Source of the DNA: Rhodococcus sp. HNM0569 | Lineage (GTDB): Bacteria > Actinomycetota > Actinomycetes > Mycobacteriales > Mycobacteriaceae | Reading direction: 5' to 3' | DNA length: 64,000 nt | NCBI RefSeq assembly: GCF_012726205.1 | Contig: NZ_JAASAE010000009.1 | Span: forward strand, 1 to 64,000 | Part shown: one piece after another, positions 8,442-16,502 of the stretch | How positions within the stretch are numbered: the stretch's first letter is position 1 | How the letters are laid out: every line of letters begins with the position of its first letter | Program-made: the position numbers and the translations under genes | The notes under the pieces: generated by a model | Databases searched by the model: none | What the model was told of the DNA's origin: nothing | What the model saw: only the letters and a program-made list of their open reading frames with translations

Positions 8442-10714
8442 GACGAGCCGTCCGTGTGCGCCGGGGCCCCGGGGGCACGCACCTTGCCCGCGGCGATGAG
8501 GTCGTTCCACTCCTTCTCGACTTCCTTCTCGGTCGGCGTCGCGATCAGCCCCGCAGGCGCGAAGATGCGTGACGGCTCGGGAGGTGCCTCGGTGGTGGGC
8601 AGCCCGCCTGCGCGAATCGACTTGGCGCACACGTACACACCGGCCACGACGACGATCAGCACGAGCACGGCGAACACGATCGACAGCGTGCCCTGGATGA
8701 ACGTGTTGCGGATGACGGCGTCGATCTCGTCGGGAGTCTTCGCCGACCCGAAGCTCGTCCGGCCTGCGGCCTTCGCGTTCTGGAATGCCGCATGCTGCGA
8801 CCAGTAGCCGACCGAGGTGTCGCCCGAGAAGATCTTCTGCCACGACGCCGTCATCGTGACCACGAGATCCCACGCGAGCGGGACGCCCGGGATCCACGCC
8901 CACTTCAGCAGGCCGCGTTTGACGACGACCGTGAGCACCACGGTGAGCGCGATCGCGGCGAGCAACTGGTTCGCGATGCCGAACAGCGGGAACAGGGTGT
9001 TGATGCCGCCCAGGGGGTCGGTGACGCCCATCAGCAGGATCGCGCCCCACGCCGCGACCACGATGAGCGAACAGATCCAGGCGCCGACCCGCCACGACGG
9101 GTCCTTGAAGCGCCGCGCGCCGCCGGGGATGTTGCCGAGCGAGTCCGACAGCATGAAGCGCGCGACGCGGGTGCCCGCATCGACCGTCGTGAGGATGAAC
9201 AGCGCCTCGAACATGATCGCGAAGTGGTACCAGAACGATTTGAGGCTTTCGCCGCCGATGAACTGATGCATCACCTCGGACATACCGAAGGCGAGCGTGG
9301 GGGCGCCGCCCGTGCGCGAGATGATGCTGTCCTCGCCGACGTCGGCCGCGGCATTCGAGAGCACCGACGGGTCGATGTCCGGACCCGAGAGGCCGAGGCC
9401 GTTGACATAGGCGGCGGCGGTCTCGGGGGTGCCGCCCGTGAGGGTCGCGGGTGCGTTGAGCGCGAAGTAGATGTGCTGGTCGATGATGCACGCCGTCACG
9501 AGCGCCATGATCGCGACGAACGATTCGGTGAGCATGCCGCCGTAACCGATGAAGCGCGACTGCTTCTGCTTGGCGAGCAGTTTCGGTGTGGTTCCCGACG
9601 AGATCAGCGCGTGGAATCCGGAGAGCGCGCCGCACGCGATCGTGATGAACAGGAACGGGAACAGCGAGCCCGCGAAGGCGGGGCCGTCGCCGGCGATCGC
9701 GAACTTCGTGACGTCGGGCATCTCCAGGTTCGGGCGCGCGAACAGGATGCCGATCGCGAGCAGCACGATGGTGCCGACCTTCATGAACGTCGACAGGTAG
9801 TCGCGCGGCGCCAGCAGCAGCCACACCGGCAGGACCGACGCTGCGAAGCCGTAGGCGATCATGAGCCACGCGATCGTCACCTTCGACAGCGTGAACCAGC
9901 TGCTGCCCCAGTCGGTGTCGGCGACCCATTCGCCCGACACGATCGCCAGGAGCAACAGCACCAGGCCGATCAGGGACACCTCGGACACCTTGCCGGGCCG
10001 CAGGTAACGCAGGTAGACGCCCATGAACAGCGCGATCGGGATCGTCATCGCGATCGAGAAGACGCCCCACGGGCTCTCGGCCAGTGCGTTGACGACGACG
10101 AGCGCGAGGACCGCGATCAGGATGATCATGATGACGAACACGCCGAGCATCGCGGCGATACCGCCGACGCGGCCGAGTTCGTCCCGCGCCATCTGGCCGA
10201 GGCTGCGGCCGCGGCGTTTCGTCGACATCCACAGCACGAGGTAGTCCTGCACGGCGCCCGCGACCACGACACCCACGACGATCCACAGCGTGCCCGGCAG
10301 GTAGCCCATCTGCGCGGCGAGGACCGGACCGACGAGTGGGCCCGCGCCGGCGATCGCGGCGAAGTGGTGGCCGAACAGCACCCGACGGTCCGTCGGCATG
10401 TAGTCCTTGCCGTTCTCGAGCACCTCGGCCGGGGTCGCCTCGTCGTCCCGCGGTTGCACGATCTTGCGTTCGATGAACTTCGAGTAGAAGCGGTACGCGA
10501 TCAGGTAGGTGCACACCGCGGCGACGACGAACCACACCGCATTCGGATTCTCGCCGCGGACGACCGCGATCATCACCCACGAGAGACCGCCGAGGACCGC
10601 GATCACGAGGAACGTGATGCGGGCCGTGATCGACATCGGGCTGCGATCCTCGACGCCCACGGGTGGGAGGTCGGGATCGGTGCGCAGATACTCGACGTCC
10701 GGCCGCACGGTCAT
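8438..10714 (-). CDS. cstA: CstA family carbon starvation transporter
   Basis: 758 residues with some 16-18 membrane helices. Recognisable CstA segments include 'FGHHFAAIAGAGPLVGPVLA', 'YLPGTLWI', 'SGFHALISSGTTPKLL' and 'TTVDAGTRVARFM'. Members import pyruvate or peptides and are induced in carbon starvation. The ATG at 10714 has an AGAGGAG site 8 bases upstream; the longer open frame reaching to 11404 is antisense to the methyltransferase. A pair of 11-bp direct repeats lies 52-78 bp upstream and may be a regulator site. It forms an operon with ybdD. Confidence 0.94.
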   Translation of the reverse strand: MTVRPDVEYLRTDPDLPPVGVEDRSPMSITARITFLVIAVLGGLSWVMIAVVRGENPNAVWFVVAAVCTYLIAYRFYSKFIERKIVQPRDDEATPAEVLENGKDYMPTDRRVLFGHHFAAIAGAGPLVGPVLAAQMGYLPGTLWIVVGVVVAGAVQDYLVLWMSTKRRGRSLGQMARDELGRVGGIAAMLGVFVIMIILIAVLALVVVNALAESPWGVFSIAMTIPIALFMGVYLRYLRPGKVSEVSLIGLVLLLLAIVSGEWVADTDWGSSWFTLSKVTIAWLMIAYGFAASVLPVWLLLAPRDYLSTFMKVGTIVLLAIGILFARPNLEMPDVTKFAIAGDGPAFAGSLFPFLFITIACGALSGFHALISSGTTPKLLAKQKQSRFIGYGGMLTESFVAIMALVTACIIDQHIYFALNAPATLTGGTPETAAAYVNGLGLSGPDIDPSVLSNAAADVGEDSIISRTGGAPTLAFGMSEVMHQFIGGESLKSFWYHFAIMFEALFILTTVDAGTRVARFMLSDSLGNIPGGARRFKDPSWRVGAWICSLIVVAAWGAILLMGVTDPLGGINTLFPLFGIANQLLAAIALTVVLTVVVKRGLLKWAWIPGVPLAWDLVVTMTASWQKIFSGDTSVGYWSQHAAFQNAKAAGRTSFGSAKTPDEIDAVIRNTFIQGTLSIVFAVLVLIVVVAGVYVCAKSIRAGGLPTTEAPPEPSRIFAPAGLIATPTEKEVEKEWNDLIAAGKVRAPGAPAHTDGSS

Positions 10715-10765
10715 CGACAGGCTCCTCTCGACGAGTCCCGTTCCCGCGGTGGCGGGCGCGAACTC

Positions 10766-10792
10766 TGGCGTGAATCGACTATGGCGTGAATC
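10766..10792 (-). promoter_or_regulatory. 11-bp direct repeat upstream of cstA
   Basis: On the minus strand GATTCACGCCA occurs twice with a 16-bp period (10782-10792 and 10766-10776), separated by TAGTC. The pair lies 52-78 bp before the cstA start codon, where an activator or repressor of cstA could bind. No regulator is identified. Confidence 0.4.
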
Positions 10793-10867
10793 ACTGTATG
10801 CGCCCGGGGTGTTCTGCACGTGAGGCCGGGGAGGGTGTCGCGTCCCCATCGGTCCTACGCTGCCCCA

Positions 10868-11446
10868 ATGCAGAAGACGAGGTGGCAGAGCGAGCGCGAC
10901 GCGGACGATTCGCGCCGGTACGTCGAACGATTCGCCGAACTCGAGGCGTCCGGCGCGGATCTGCACGGCGAGGCCCGGTTCGTCGACGTCCTGCTTCCGA
11001 GAGGTGCCCGGGTGCTCGATGCGGGCTGCGGCACCGGGCGCGTGGGCGCCGAGTTGCTGCGGCGAGGGCACCGCGTCACGGCCGTCGACCTCGACCCGGT
11101 GCTGCTGGCCGAGGCCCGCAGGTGTCCGGGACTCGACGTGCGCGCGGCCGACCTCGCCGAACTCGATCTGGAGGAGCACTTCGACGCCGTCGTCGCGGCG
11201 GGCAATGTGATGGTCTTCGTCGCGCCCGGCACCGAGGACGACGTGGTGCGGCGCGTGCGCCGCCATCTCGACGCCGGTGGACGGTTCGTCGCCGGGTTCA
11301 CGACCGACGCGCGCTACGGCGTGCGCGAGTTCGACCGGGATCTCACGGCGAACGGTTTCGAACTCGTGCATCGTTTCGCGGGGTGGGCGATGGAGCCGTG
11401 GCACGACGACGCCGAGTGGGTCGTCACGGTCGCCCGGGCGATGTGA
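10868..11446 (+). CDS. Class I SAM-dependent methyltransferase
   Basis: 192 residues from the ATG at 10868. Motif I 'LDAGCGTGRVGAEL' binds SAM; 'VTAVDLDP' supplies the acidic residue at the end of strand 2; 'FDAVVAAGNVMVFV' is motif IV. The substrate is not evident. An upstream in-frame start at 10820 would add 16 residues with no conserved content, so the shorter form is preferred. The gene is divergent from cstA and is followed by the CD225 gene on the same strand after 83 bp. Confidence 0.88.
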   Translation: MQKTRWQSERDADDSRRYVERFAELEASGADLHGEARFVDVLLPRGARVLDAGCGTGRVGAELLRRGHRVTAVDLDPVLLAEARRCPGLDVRAADLAELDLEEHFDAVVAAGNVMVFVAPGTEDDVVRRVRRHLDAGGRFVAGFTTDARYGVREFDRDLTANGFELVHRFAGWAMEPWHDDAEWVVTVARAM

Positions 11447-11529
11447 CCGTCTCCACGTCGTGACCCCGCTGGCCTGCTAGGTTTTTGGCGCCGGGCACGA
11501 CCGGCATCATCGACACGAGGGGGAGATTC

Positions 11530-11970
11530 ATGACCGAGACGCCAGGAAGCGGCGATTCCTCGAACCAGTACGGATCGGGGTACCCGCAGTACCAGGCCTA
11601 CGGTTCGACGCCGTCCGGCCAGCAGTACCCGGCGTACGGCCAGGGGCAGCAGTCCGGGTACGGCTACCAGGGGGCCACCACTCCGGCGGGCGCGCCGCCG
11701 CTCCCGCCGTCGAACGCGGGCTGGGCCGTGGCCGCGGTGCTGTTCTTCTGGCCCGTCGCGTTCTCGGCGTTCAACCACGTTCATCAGGTGTACCCGCGGT
11801 GGGCGATGGGGGACTACCAGGGCGCGCAGTACGCATCCGACCGTGCGAAGTACCTCGGCAAACTGTCGCTCTGGATCTTCATCGGCCTGTGGGTGCTGTT
11901 GATCGTCTTCTACGTCGTCGTCATCGCGGCGATCGTGTCGAGCACGGGCAGTTCGACGTCCGACTGGTGA
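11530..11970 (+). CDS. CD225/dispanin-type membrane protein
   Basis: 146 residues. The first 55 are low complexity, rich in Tyr, Gly, Gln and Ser. The rest has two hydrophobic helices: 'AGWAVAAVLFFWPVAFSAFN' and 'SLWIFIGLWVLLIVFYVVVI', joined by a loop with 'GDYQGAQYASDRAKYL'. This helix-loop-helix with an Ala/Ser-rich loop is the CD225 (interferon-induced transmembrane-like) pattern common in actinobacteria, where the function is unknown. The start has a GAGGGGGAGA purine tract upstream. Confidence 0.8.
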   Translation: MTETPGSGDSSNQYGSGYPQYQAYGSTPSGQQYPAYGQGQQSGYGYQGATTPAGAPPLPPSNAGWAVAAVLFFWPVAFSAFNHVHQVYPRWAMGDYQGAQYASDRAKYLGKLSLWIFIGLWVLLIVFYVVVIAAIVSSTGSSTSDW

Positions 11971-12082
11971 CGCCGCCCGCCGGGTCGACATCCGTCCGGC
12001 CGGACACGATGTCGCAGCGTGTGCGCTCGATGCACACGCTGTGACATCGCGCCCAGGGGTAGGGCCGTAGAATCCGGTAACC

Positions 12083-13162
12083 GTGAGCCTTACTCTCGGA
12101 ATCGTCGGACTGCCCAACGTCGGCAAGTCCACACTCTTCAACGCCCTGACCAAGAACGACGTGCTCGCCGCGAACTACCCGTTCGCCACGATCGAGCCCA
12201 ACGTGGGTGTCGTCGAGCTGCCCGATCCGCGGCTGAACAAGCTCGCCGAGATCTTCTCGTCGGAGCGGATCATGCCGGCGACGGTGTCGTTCGTCGACAT
12301 CGCGGGCATCGTCAAGGGAGCGTCCGAGGGCGCTGGGCTCGGCAACAAATTCCTCGCCAACATCCGTGAGGCCGACGCCGTGTGCCAGGTGGTGCGGGTG
12401 TTCGCGGACGACGACGTCGTCCACGTCGACGGTGAGATCAACCCGCTCGCCGACATCGAGGTCATCGAGACCGAGCTCATCCTCGCCGACATCCAGACCC
12501 TCGAGAAGGCCGTGCCGCGGCTCGAGAAGGAAGCGAAGAAGAACAAGGACCTCGAGGCGCAGCGCAAGGAGGCCGTCAAGGCTCAGGGCATCCTCGACGG
12601 CGGCAAGACGCTGTTCAGTGCCAAGGACCAGCTCGACTTCGCGCTGCTGCGCGAGCTGAACCTGATGACGACGAAGCCGTTCCTGTACGTCTTCAACGCC
12701 GACGAGTCCGTCCTCACCGACGACGCGCGCAAGGCCGAGCTCGCGGCCGCCGTCGCACCCGCCGACGCGGTGTTCCTCGATGCGAAGGTCGAGGCCGAAC
12801 TCCTCGAACTCGACGACGAGTCCGCGCTCGAACTGCTCGAGTCGATCGGCCAGACGGAGCCGGGCCTGCATGCCTTGGCCCGCACCGGTTTCCACACCCT
12901 CGGCCTCCAGACCTACCTCACGGCGGGCCCGAAGGAAGCGCGTGCCTGGACGATCCGCAAGGGCGACACCGCGCCGCAGGCCGCAGGCGTCATCCACACC
13001 GACTTCGAGCGCGGCTTCATCAAGGCCGAGATCGTGTCCTTCGACGATCTCGTCGAGGCCGGCTCGATGGCCGCGGCCAAGGCTGCGGGCAAGGTACGGA
13101 TGGAAGGCAAGGACTACGTCATGCGTGACGGCGACGTGGTGGAGTTCCGGTTTAACGTATAG
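12083..13162 (+). CDS. ychF: Redox-regulated ATPase YchF (Obg family)
   Basis: 359 residues, GTG start. The P-loop 'GLPNVGKST' is at residues 9-17; 'FVDIAGIVKGASEGAGLGNKFL' is the switch II region; the G4 motif is the altered 'NADE' typical of YchF, which hydrolyses ATP in preference to GTP. A C-terminal TGS domain closes with 'DYVMRDGDVVEFRFNV'. A TAGAAT -10 box at 12068-12073 lies nine bases before the GTG, so the mRNA has almost no leader. The last codons (CGG TTT AAC GTA TAG) are unusually A/T-ended for this genome, and a second copy of this 3' end lies at 14076-14105: the end of the gene appears to have been replaced when the downstream cassette arrived. Confidence 0.96.
   Translation: MSLTLGIVGLPNVGKSTLFNALTKNDVLAANYPFATIEPNVGVVELPDPRLNKLAEIFSSERIMPATVSFVDIAGIVKGASEGAGLGNKFLANIREADAVCQVVRVFADDDVVHVDGEINPLADIEVIETELILADIQTLEKAVPRLEKEAKKNKDLEAQRKEAVKAQGILDGGKTLFSAKDQLDFALLRELNLMTTKPFLYVFNADESVLTDDARKAELAAAVAPADAVFLDAKVEAELLELDDESALELLESIGQTEPGLHALARTGFHTLGLQTYLTAGPKEARAWTIRKGDTAPQAAGVIHTDFERGFIKAEIVSFDDLVEAGSMAAAKAAGKVRMEGKDYVMRDGDVVEFRFNV
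13133..13162 (+). repeat. ychF 3'-end copy 1 (current end of gene)
   Basis: Thirty bases encoding Asp-Val-Val-Glu-Phe-Arg-Phe-Asn-Val and the stop. It matches 14076-14105 at 26 of 30 positions; all four differences are at third codon positions. The two copies bracket the higBA cassette in direct orientation. Confidence 0.8.
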
Positions 13163-13167
13163 CGTTA
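13153..13167. promoter_or_regulatory. Palindrome at higB promoter, probable HigA operator
   Basis: TAACG-TATAG-CGTTA is a perfect 5-bp inverted repeat with a 5-bp spacer. It spans the ychF stop codon and lies about 30 bp before the higB start, next to the -10 box. HigA antitoxins bind such palindromes to repress their operon; that role is inferred from position. Confidence 0.5.
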
Positions 13168-13183
13168 TTGACGACTGTCGTTA

Positions 13184-13189
13184 TAGAAT
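13184..13189 (+). promoter_or_regulatory. -10 box for a leaderless higB transcript
   Basis: TAGAAT is followed by six bases and then the GTG start of higB. This TANNNT-N6-RTG layout is the usual actinobacterial leaderless arrangement, and no ribosome binding site precedes the GTG. Confidence 0.5.
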
Positions 13190-13195
13190 GTCGGA

Positions 13196-13477
13196 GTGAT
13201 CAGATCCTTCGGCGACAGGAACACCGAACGGATCTGGCACGAGCAGTATGTGAAGGGTGTAGACCAGAAAGTTCAGCGCGCAACGCTGCGGAAGCTGGAG
13301 ATGATCCACGCGGCAAAAGTCGTGGATGACCTTCGGGTACCACCGGGTAATCGCATGGAACGTCTTGTCGGCGACCGCCGTGGGCAGCACAGCATCCGCG
13401 TGAACTCTCAATGGCGTATCTGCTTTGTCTGGACGGAAGGAGGTGCAGAAGATGTCGAACTCGTCGACTACCACTGA
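13196..13477 (+). CDS. higB: Type II toxin HigB (RelE/ParE family)
   Basis: 93 residues. It follows the HigB pattern: an N-terminal 'MIRSFGDRNTERIW', the alpha-helical middle with 'LRKLEMIHAA', and the beta core 'RRGQHSIRVNSQWRICFVW' carrying the basic residues used for ribosome-dependent mRNA cleavage. HigB toxins lie upstream of their antitoxin, as here. Codon use (AAA, GTT, CGT, TTC mix) is visibly less G+C-rich than in the neighbours, which suggests recent transfer. The GTG start is set by the -10 box six bases upstream. The 3' end overlaps higA by 26 bp. Confidence 0.9.
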   Translation: MIRSFGDRNTERIWHEQYVKGVDQKVQRATLRKLEMIHAAKVVDDLRVPPGNRMERLVGDRRGQHSIRVNSQWRICFVWTEGGAEDVELVDYH

Positions 13478-13772
13478 GGACGGTCGGATCGAGCCGGTTC
13501 ATCCGGGTGAGATCCTGATGGAGGACTTCATCGCGGCCTTTGGGATAACCCAGAACAAGCTGGCCGTGTCCATCGGTGTTCCGCCTCGGCGGATCAACGA
13601 GATCGTGCACGGCAAGCGCGGGATCACTGCAGACACAGCTATCCGGCTGGCGCGCTACTTCGGGACCTCGGAAGAGTTTTGGATGAATCTGCAGTCGAAC
13701 TACGAGTTGCGGACGGAGCGTCGTTCGTTGAGGCAGGCAGTGTCCGAGATCGTGCCCCTGGGAGCTGCGTGA
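13452..13772 (+). CDS. higA: Antitoxin HigA (HTH, XRE/VapI family)
   Basis: 106 residues from the ATG at 13452, which has a consensus AGGAGGT seven bases upstream inside higB; an earlier in-frame ATG at 13425 has none. The 'VHPGEILMEDF' N-terminus, helix-turn-helix 'TQNKLAVSIGVPPRRINEIV' and 'EFWMNLQSNYEL' are diagnostic of HigA. It neutralises HigB and autorepresses the operon, probably through the palindrome at 13153-13167. Its stop overlaps the start of the ABM monooxygenase gene, so all three genes form one coupled unit. Confidence 0.92.
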   Translation: MSNSSTTTEDGRIEPVHPGEILMEDFIAAFGITQNKLAVSIGVPPRRINEIVHGKRGITADTAIRLARYFGTSEEFWMNLQSNYELRTERRSLRQAVSEIVPLGAA

Positions 13773-14056
13773 GTGTCGTCGTGCTCGCAGGTCATCTGAT
13801 CTGCGCGAATGGCGATGACGCGGCTGTTGTGCGGCAGCAATTGAACCGACACGTCGAACTCACGCGTGCCGAAGAGGGGTGCCTGCACTTCGATGTTGAG
13901 CCCACACAGGATCCGCTCGTGTGGACTGTCTCCGAGCGATTCGTGGATCAGGCGGCGTTCGACGCACACCAGAAGCGAGTCCGATCGAGCGAATGGGGTC
14001 AGGCGACCGCAGACATACAGCGGGACTACATGATCATCACCGTCGGCGGTAGGTAA
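13769..14056 (+). CDS. Antibiotic biosynthesis monooxygenase (ABM) domain protein
   Basis: 95 residues, a single ferredoxin-like ABM domain: 'VVVLAGHLIC', a central 'EEGCLHFDVEP', and 'WTVSERFVDQAAFDAHQ', where the His-x-x-Ser pattern is typical. Such YgiN-like proteins act on quinols or polyketides without a cofactor, or are stress proteins of unknown substrate. The GTG start overlaps the higA stop (GTGA), so it is translated together with the toxin-antitoxin genes, which is an unusual partner. It is the last gene of the cassette flanked by the ychF-end repeats. Confidence 0.8.
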   Translation: MSVVVLAGHLICANGDDAAVVRQQLNRHVELTRAEEGCLHFDVEPTQDPLVWTVSERFVDQAAFDAHQKRVRSSEWGQATADIQRDYMIITVGGR

Positions 14057-14075
14057 CAAGTCGTGCTGGAAGCGG

Positions 14076-14105
14076 GACGTCGTGGAGTTCCGCTTCAACG
14101 TGTAG
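14076..14105 (+). repeat. ychF 3'-end copy 2 (displaced native end)
   Basis: GAC GTC GTG GAG TTC CGC TTC AAC GTG TAG encodes the same nine residues and stop as the end of ychF, with the G/C-ended codons normal in this genome. It has no start codon or upstream frame and is read as the original end of ychF, separated from the gene by about 940 bp of inserted DNA. Confidence 0.75.
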
Positions 14106-14117
14106 TCGAACCTCATT

Positions 14118-14666
14118 TCACTTTCTCGCGCCGCCGATTTCCGCGAGTCGGGACAGCACTGTCGAGACCGGACGGTCGACTCCCTCCGCGGTGTCGACAC
14201 GCAGGACCTGCTCGCTCCATGGTTCGTAGCGTCGTTCCCGGACTTGTTCCCACGTCGGCACGGTCAAGCCGGTGAGGTCGGACTCACGTGATTCGACTCG
14301 GCTCCTGTGAAGTTCGACGTCGCCGCACGCCACTTCGATGTTCACGAGTTGTGATCCGGTATCGCGAGCACAGCTCGACCAGGATTCTCGCGTCACTGCG
14401 AGAGGATTCACGGAGTCCGCGACGACATCGTGCCCCGCCACGAGATGGTCGTGGGCGAGTGCCCAGGCGATGCGATAGCCGACCGCGGGAAACGCTTGCC
14501 AACCCCCGGCTCGCTCGATGATTCCCGAGCTGGTGAGTGCCGCCTCGATCGTGTCGAGTCGTAGATGGATGGCTCCGATTGCTGCACTCAGACGCTTCGC
14601 AAGGGTGGTCTTCCCGACGCCGGGTAGTCCGGACAGGACGATGAGTGTCGACGGCCGAGCAAGCAT
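14118..14666 (-). CDS. AAA family ATPase / small-molecule kinase-like P-loop protein
   Basis: 182 residues. 'TLIVLSGLPGVGKTTLAKRL' is a Walker A motif at the N-terminus; 'LRLDTIEAAL' and 'VVADSVNPLAVTRESW' resemble the substrate-binding part of chloramphenicol phosphotransferase-like and gluconate kinase-like proteins. The substrate is unknown. Base composition is lower in G+C than the housekeeping genes around it, so it may be accessory DNA too. It lies just past the displaced ychF end. Confidence 0.8.
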   Translation of the reverse strand: MLARPSTLIVLSGLPGVGKTTLAKRLSAAIGAIHLRLDTIEAALTSSGIIERAGGWQAFPAVGYRIAWALAHDHLVAGHDVVADSVNPLAVTRESWSSCARDTGSQLVNIEVACGDVELHRSRVESRESDLTGLTVPTWEQVRERRYEPWSEQVLRVDTAEGVDRPVSTVLSRLAEIGGARK

Positions 14667-14907
14667 CCTGCGAGGCTACGGCGCTCGACCACTCGGCGCC
14701 GCATCCGGGCACAGGCGAGGGCGCCGGCAACCGTGCGCAGGTATTCTGGGGGCGGTGGTTCCACCACCGACGGCACTTCCACGTGAGGACCACGTGAATC
14801 ATCGCGGAGAGGCCTGAGTAGCTCAGGACATGTCCGGATGGGGTGCGGCGCGTCGATGCGCCGACTTCATACTGCCGATGGCACATCGGCCGACGGAAGG
14901 ACATGAC

Positions 14908-15261
14908 ATGTCGTCGAAGGACGAGAAGAACCTGCAACAGGTCGTGGACAAGATCGCGAAGATGGACGAACCGCGCCGGTCGGTGGTGCAGCGCGTGCAC
15001 GAGGTCATCCTGGCTGCCGCTCCCGGCTTGAAGCCGCGGATCTGGTACGGGATGCCCGCCTATGCGGAGTCGGCAGGCACGCCTGCGCTGGTGACTCTGC
15101 GTAACGACGACCGCCTGAACCTCGCGATCACCGAGAAGGCGGCGTTCCGGCCTGCCGGCGGGTCGGACGGGGCACTGATGCCCGCCGCGTGGTATTTCGA
15201 AACCGTCGACGAGGACACGGAGAAGCGCATCACGGAGATCGTCCGTTCGGTGGTCTCCTGA
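14908..15261 (+). CDS. DUF1801 domain protein
   Basis: 117 residues. The ATG at 14908 has a GGAAGG site 7 bases upstream and is preferred to the longer frame from 14830. 'RIWYGMPAY' followed by 'NLAITEKAAF' and the C-terminal 'KRITEIVRSVV' is the DUF1801 (YdhG-like, SufE/frataxin-like fold) pattern. Function unknown. TnpB element copy 1 begins about 20 bp after its stop codon. Confidence 0.82.
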   Translation: MSSKDEKNLQQVVDKIAKMDEPRRSVVQRVHEVILAAAPGLKPRIWYGMPAYAESAGTPALVTLRNDDRLNLAITEKAAFRPAGGSDGALMPAAWYFETVDEDTEKRITEIVRSVVS

Positions 15262-15356
15262 CCGTTCGGTGACCAGGGGACGTAGCGGGCAAGCCCGGTC
15301 GTTCAGGGCCGGGTTAGCGCATCAACTGCGTCGGTGGTCAGGGATAGGGTGCGCCT

Positions 15357-16502
15357 GTGCAGCTTCGGTATCAGTACCGTGTCTATCCGACTCCCGGCCA
15401 GCAGAACGCGCTGGCTCGGTCGTTCGGGTGTGCGCGGGTGGTATTCAACGATGCACTGCGTGCCCGCCAGGACGCGTTCGCCGCTGGGATGAAGATCAGC
15501 GACACCGAGGTTCAGAAGCGGGTCGTCACCAACGCCAAGAACACGCCCGAACGCGAATGGCTCGCCGGCGTGGCGTCGGTGGTGTTGGTGCAGTCGGTGC
15601 GCGACTCGGCGACGGCCTGCAAGAACTGGTTCGCTTCCCTGTCGGGGAAGCGGAAGGGGCGCAAGGTCGGTCCGCCGCGATTCAAGTCCCGCAAGGACAA
15701 CCGTCAAGCGATCCGACTCACTCGCAACGGCTTCACGCTGCGCCCGAACCGGAAGCTGTATGTCGCGAAGGTCGGCGAGCTGAAGGTGGCATGGTCGAGG
15801 GATCTGCCGTCCGACCCGTCGTCGGTGACGATCATCAAGGACTCTGCGGGCCGGTACTTCGCGAGTTTCGTCGTCGAGGTCGACCAGCAACCACTGCCGG
15901 AGATCAACACCGAAGTGGGTATCGACCTGGGGCTCACCACGTTCGCTGTCCTGTCGAATGGCAAAACGATCACGTCGCAGAAGTTTCTGCGACGCGCGGA
16001 GCGCAAGCTCTGCAAGGCTCAGCAGACCCTTTCCCGCAAGGAGAAGGGCAGCAGGAATCGGGCGAAGGCCCGGTGGAAGGTCGCTCGGGCGCACGCCCGA
16101 GTGGCCGATTCGCGTCGCAACTTCGTGCACCAGCAGTCCACGGCGATCATCCGCGACAGCCAAGCGGTGTATGTCGAGGACCTGGCGGTGTCGGGGTTGG
16201 CGCGAACACGGTTTGCGAAGTCGGTGCACGACGCGGGATGGGCGATGTTCACTCGCATGCTCGAGGAGAAAGCCGCACGATATGGGCGGACGTTCGTGAA
16301 GATCGACCGCTGGTTCCCGTCGAGCCAGACGTGCTCGGCGTGTGGAGTGGTCGACGGGCCGAAGCCGCTCTCGATTCGAGAGTGGACGTGCCCGTGTGGC
16401 GTGGTCCACGACCGCGACCTGAACGCTGCGAAGAACATCCTCGCCGCCGGACGGGCGGAGAGACGAAACGCCTGTGGAGGGACCGTAAGCCCTGCCGCGT
16501 AG
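15357..16502 (+). CDS. tnpB: RNA-guided endonuclease TnpB, copy 1
   Basis: 381 residues, GTG start. N-terminal 'YQYRVYPTPGQQNALARSFG' (OrfB/HTH), a basic middle, then the RuvC residues: Asp190 in 'GIDLG', Glu274 in 'VEDLAVSGLAR' and the 'HDRDLNAAKNIL' Asp (352-354). The zinc ribbon is Cys-Ser-Ala-Cys and Cys-Pro-Cys; the second pair has one residue fewer than the usual Cys-x-x-Cys. TnpB proteins cut DNA beside a short TAM under guidance of an omega RNA made from the transposon right end, favouring element retention. All catalytic residues are intact, so it may be active. Confidence 0.95.
   Translation: MQLRYQYRVYPTPGQQNALARSFGCARVVFNDALRARQDAFAAGMKISDTEVQKRVVTNAKNTPEREWLAGVASVVLVQSVRDSATACKNWFASLSGKRKGRKVGPPRFKSRKDNRQAIRLTRNGFTLRPNRKLYVAKVGELKVAWSRDLPSDPSSVTIIKDSAGRYFASFVVEVDQQPLPEINTEVGIDLGLTTFAVLSNGKTITSQKFLRRAERKLCKAQQTLSRKEKGSRNRAKARWKVARAHARVADSRRNFVHQQSTAIIRDSQAVYVEDLAVSGLARTRFAKSVHDAGWAMFTRMLEEKAARYGRTFVKIDRWFPSSQTCSACGVVDGPKPLSIREWTCPCGVVHDRDLNAAKNILAAGRAERRNACGGTVSPAA

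Noticed and set aside
10715-11404. Upstream extension of the cstA frame
   Set aside because: It is antisense to a recognisable methyltransferase, and cstA has a good ribosome site at its ATG at 10714.
13168-13189. Sigma70-type promoter TTGACG ... TATAGA before higB
   Set aside because: The spacing between the two is about 8-10 bp, too short for a -35/-10 pair; only the -10-like TAGAAT fits, as a leaderless promoter.
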